A stretch of DNA of 64,000 bases from Cryptomeria japonica. Its lineage: Eukaryota; Streptophyta; Pinopsida; Cupressales; Cupressaceae. The first letter of the stretch is position 1. The number at the start of each line of letters is the position of its first letter. A program made the position numbers and the translations under genes. The DNA is taken from positions 268,554,075-268,618,074 of the forward strand of contig NC_081407.1 of assembly GCF_030272615.1 (NCBI RefSeq), read 5' to 3'. Below the pieces are notes generated by a model. That model worked only from the letters and a program-made list of their open reading frames with translations, searched no databases and was not told where the DNA came from. This document shows positions 60,399-64,000 of this stretch, piece by piece.

Positions 60399-61025
60399 CA
60401 CTATGTTTCAATGTGAGAATTCAGATGCTATGGATAAACATGATTGGGAAGTTAAGGGCGTTGTTGATATGGAAGGATAATTGATATATGCTCTAGAAGA
60501 TTTGGATGAAATTAGGTTTGAGTGTAGAAAGGTTGAAGACAAGATTGCCTCTATTAGAAACTACTTGATGAAGGAAGGTTATGAATGACCTTGAAACAAA
60601 GCTGAACGACAAAACTCAAGATTGTACTAGACTTGAAGAGGAAGTGCAAAAACTATAAAAGGAACTGAAAGATGCAAAGGAACAAATTGACAAAGGTCAG
60701 AAGCCTAAAGGTGGGAGTGAAGTGCTTGATGCGATGCTAAGTGCTCAAAAGCAAAATAAGAATAAAGATGAACTTGGTTTTGAAAAGGGTGAAAATTATA
60801 AAGACAAAGGAAAGGAAAAGGTCAAAGATGAATTGATAGGCACTAATACAGATCAACATGATTTCATTCCAGTTTAAAAATACAAGAAGAATGACAAAAG
60901 GTTTTCTCTTGCTCCATCTAGATACTCTTTTAATGGCAGCTATTATTCATGTAATAAATTTGGAATTGTAAAGTATGAAAATGGAATCAGGTAGGAAATA
61001 AGACCAAGATCCACTTTCATACCAA
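60399..61025 (+). pseudogene. Copia-3 gag relic
   Basis: Broken plus-strand frames encode an acidic, coiled-coil-like region (LEDLDEIRFECRKVEDKIAS; LEEEVQKL-stop-KELKDAKEQ). A degraded knuckle reads YYSCNKFGIVKYENG, where a CX2CX4HX4C is expected. This fits a copia gag whose 3' part and pol are missing. It has several stops and a frameshift. Confidence 0.55.
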
Positions 61026-62466
61026 TGTTGGAATACAAAATTACCTAGGGGAGTGATCGTACTTGACTAACTTGTGAAAAAGACTCAAGTAATACTTCTA
61101 GGGTTCTATTCCTTCACTACTATGGAGTGAATGAACTATGGAGACATGTTGAAGTGATGCAAAACTATGCCTAAGGTATGAAGAACGTAAACACTTAAGC
61201 TATTGTAAATGACTGACAGATAATAAAAAATGTTATAACAGACATAAAATTGAGCAAGAAATCTGACTATGCACCAGAGTGAAATCTAATGCTAATTTCG
61301 TAGGACCAGGGTGCTAGAACGACTTGGTCTTTTGAGTATGAGTTGGTGTCAGAAAATATGGAACTTGTAGAATCCACCATTGAAAAATGGTACATAATCT
61401 TGAGAAATAGAGTGCCCCAATGCCTTGGTCCTAGGATAAGGGAGCCCCAGGGACTTGCTCCCTAAAAACTAGGTCCAAATTTTGGGGACAAGTTTGTACT
61501 GGGCTCTTGATGTTGTCCAAGGTATTCTAGCTCTGTCGGGTACTTGTAGCTACACACAAGATGAAACAAAGGGGGTTATGGATAGGGGTTTGCCTTAGGT
61601 CAAACCTTGGGTTTGGAATTAATCCTAATTGAAATAGTAATTGAACTTAAATTGAATTGGAAATCTTGTCTTTTTAGGTCAAAGAATTATAATTCTTGAA
61701 TGTAGATGATTATACCTTCAATAGGCGATGCAGTGTTCTTAGGATAATTCTTCCATGTGTTGATGCAATAACATGATAAATCACGTAAAATCCATCATGA
61801 AATCATATATGAAACATAAATGGAAGATGCCTTGATGTAATTTGTTGCTCCTTGAATCAAATATGCTCTTAAGGAAGAAGAATTTCCCTTGAATTGGATG
61901 ATAATGTTAGCATAAGATGTAATGTTTAAAATGAATTGAGAGAGATGCCTTATATAGGGATTTCATAATTAAAATCACCTTTAGGCTGACTTAGATTTAT
62001 GATTTATTCACTTGGAGAGGAATTTGAATTAGATATGATTGTTGAATTATCTTGTCAAAATTCAAGGAAAAAAGTGTGGGACCATGGTGGTAGGTCATCC
62101 TAGTCGCAACAACTTTTTTTTGACTTTCGAGGAATGCAAAATAATGGGGTTCCAATGCTGATTCCAACTTGGTGGCTCAAACCATAATGTATAGATACGT
62201 AGAATGTGTCTTGGAAGTTTAAATTAGGGTAGGATTAAGGATAAATCAAGATGTTGAAGAAATAAAGGATAAGCCTAGATTTAAAGGCCCAAGTAAAGAG
62301 TGTGATGATGTAATAAAATGGAATAAGACCCTTAATATTAATTTAAATATTAATTAATTACAATAAAGGTCCTATAATGCATAGAGGAAAGGGAAATACT
62401 AAAATAAGTTCTAGGAGAGTGTGAAATTGGACACACTAATAAAGGTGTACAATTTATGATGCTACA
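61026..62466 (-). repeat. LTR-like relic, minus strand
   Basis: On the minus strand it starts TGTAGCATCATAAATTG at 62,466, directly after a purine tract (AAAGTGGGGGATAAA, 62,467-62,481). It has a TATA box (CCCTATATAAGG, near 61,956) at a plausible distance. The plus-strand left end could be TGTTGGAATAC near 61,026, but that overlaps the fading Copia-3 gag. No second LTR is in the window. Confidence 0.45.
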
Positions 62467-62482
62467 TTTATCCCCCACTTTA

Positions 62483-63297
62483 GCTGAGTATGATCTTGTA
62501 GGTGAGAAAATTTGATTTGAAATCTTATGAGAGAAGATTCAGATAGATCAATCACCCAACAATGAAGTACCTACAGGAAAACAATACATGCAAAGAAAAA
62601 CAAACAATGTGCACACACATGCATTTAACAATAGTTTGTCTCCATTGCACTCCTATCTAACAATGCCTTGTGTTTGAAATGGATGCTCTCAGAAGCACTA
62701 CACAAGATGCTATGACTGAATGAAGATTTGAAGAATGATTTGAAGAGCTATAAAAGATGAATGCAAGATATGCAAGAATGATTAAGAAAAGAAAGAATGT
62801 GAGAAAGAGAGATGAAAAATGCAAGATGAGATATGCAGAATGTTGATTAGCTTGTCAGGCTTAAAAATGAGGAGGAGCAAGGTATAAATAGATTTCCCCA
62901 TGGGTGGATCCAATATCAGAGTGAATGTGGGATAAAATATTAGCTTGGAGTTGTTTGTCCCACATGCATTAAGTGAATGTAATTGATAGAGGTGAAATAA
63001 GATAAATAGGGGATGAAATAGATGTGAGAGAGATTTAGGAAATTGATTAAAAAAATGGATTTAGGGAAGAATAATATTATTAATGGATTATATAATTGTA
63101 TGGAATCAATGGAATAATGAATATGTTATTGATTTAATGGAATAATGATATGGATACAAATATTAATATAATGAATAAAATAATGGAGAATAATGGGATA
63201 ATGGGAAATGAATATCATTAATGGATCCACTTGATGATGTTGGAAAAATTAAGATTAATTAAGAGGACATTTTAATGGAAATTTTTATGTGTCTACA
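62483..63297 (-). other. Second LTR-like relic, minus strand
   Basis: Minus-strand TGTAGACACATAAAAATTTC starts at 63,297 and resembles the gypsy LTR start (TGTAATCACATAAATCT). An AT-rich U3-like stretch and a TATA-like CTATTTATACC (about 62,882-62,892) follow. The boundaries are not established. Confidence 0.35.
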
Positions 63298-64000
63298 GAT
63301 CTTACAACCATACTCTTGGTAAACTAGAAATGAAAAGGTAGACCATTTGAGAGCAAGACAAACCAAGAATAGGATAATGTTGAGGAATGTTCAAGCCCCC
63401 AACCATAGGATCCTATCAATCCATGCAAGTAACCTTGAAATATAAACAAAAGAAAACAACGTTAGTACTAAAACACAAAGTTCCAAGGCAACCAGTTGAA
63501 TAGACCCCGTTAATCAAAATGTCTCAACTACTAAGATCATTCTCGACATGTTATTGCAAGAGCACAAGTGGAATTATAGAAAAAACAAAGACGTACAACA
63601 ATTGAACCACTATCAAACACTACCAAAGTGTGTTATGCTATGGGTTCATGGGAGATGGAGAAGAAACATAAATTACATAGGCTAGCAAAGTTTGTTATGC
63701 TAGGTGATCCATGGAGGAAGGAAGAGTCACAATAGTCTATCAAGCTATGCTATGCTAGTTCTAGTCACCCTGAAAATACAAAACAAGGAGGGTCAAAAGG
63801 TCTAGCAAGTTGTGTTATGCTAGTCAACTCATCCTACTATATATGTCATCCAATTTGAAAAATGAAGCACCACATTTAAGAATTTTGTCTAGTTTCGAGC
63901 ATGCAACAACCCGTATAAGACACAAGATAGAAAATGCTAGTTTTGGGAATGCAACAACTTGTCTAAGACAAATGATGCATAAAAATAAGGATGAAGCATG
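63298..64000. repeat. Short imperfect repeats around TTATGCTA and ATGCAACAAC
   Basis: A word like TCTAGCAAGTTGTGTTATGCTAG recurs imperfectly at about 63,624, 63,681, 63,737 and 63,801. A 48-bp pair with CTAGTTT...ATGCAACAAC...TAAGACA lies at about 63,890 and 63,938. No coding content was recognised. Confidence 0.5.

Overview
This window looks like intergenic DNA from a large, repeat-rich plant nuclear genome. It is AT-rich and packed with nested LTR retrotransposons, LINE pieces, a hAT relic and microsatellites, and I see no intact ordinary host gene. The kinds of elements (long Tat-type Ty3/gypsy, Sirevirus-like Ty1/copia with CCGGT-rich LTRs, LINEs) suit a seed plant, and my guess is a conifer or other gymnosperm. 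The taxonomic guess is weak; the plant assignment is strong.

Layout. 1-10.2 kb: old, decayed LINE fragments on the minus strand (an ORF1-like gag-like protein with a zinc knuckle, and an RNase H tail), SINE-like repeats, a 220-bp duplication, and a short non-coding LTR element (about 7.44-9.90 kb) that interrupts the LINE RNase H. 10.7-13.2 kb: a minus-strand copia tail and a plus-strand hAT transposase C-terminus. 15,892-33,183: a complete 17.3-kb Tat-type gypsy element with 1.4-kb LTRs and a perfect 5-bp target duplication (ATTAT). 36.4-38.3 kb: a LINE reverse transcriptase relic bracketed by two 100-bp direct repeats. 38.3-44.2 kb: a decayed minus-strand copia element (Copia-1) with one LTR truncated. 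44.2-47.1 kb: an eroded gypsy pol, followed by a leucine-rich-repeat receptor fragment. 52,536-59,925: a complete copia element (Copia-2, target duplication ATTCT) inserted into the LTR of an older copia (Copia-3). 61-64 kb: LTR-like relics and short repeats.

The most interesting object is the 17.3-kb gypsy element. Its plus strand encodes one Gag-Pol frame: gag, zinc knuckle, variant protease, G-patch, reverse transcriptase, degenerate gypsy RNase H, a second RNase H, and integrase. The only break is one UGA codon. Its minus strand carries a long GC-rich open frame between pol and the 3' LTR, which encodes a plant-mobile-domain (MAIN/MAIL1-like) protein with a poly-glycine tract and a coiled coil. 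Both coding units are preceded, each in its own direction, by an array of AGCGCT-centred motifs spaced on average 20 bp apart. The arrays could be a shared cis-element. Because they are inverted relative to each other, they could also pair within the genomic RNA. The antisense gene plus the two matched arrays is my best candidate for an undescribed system.
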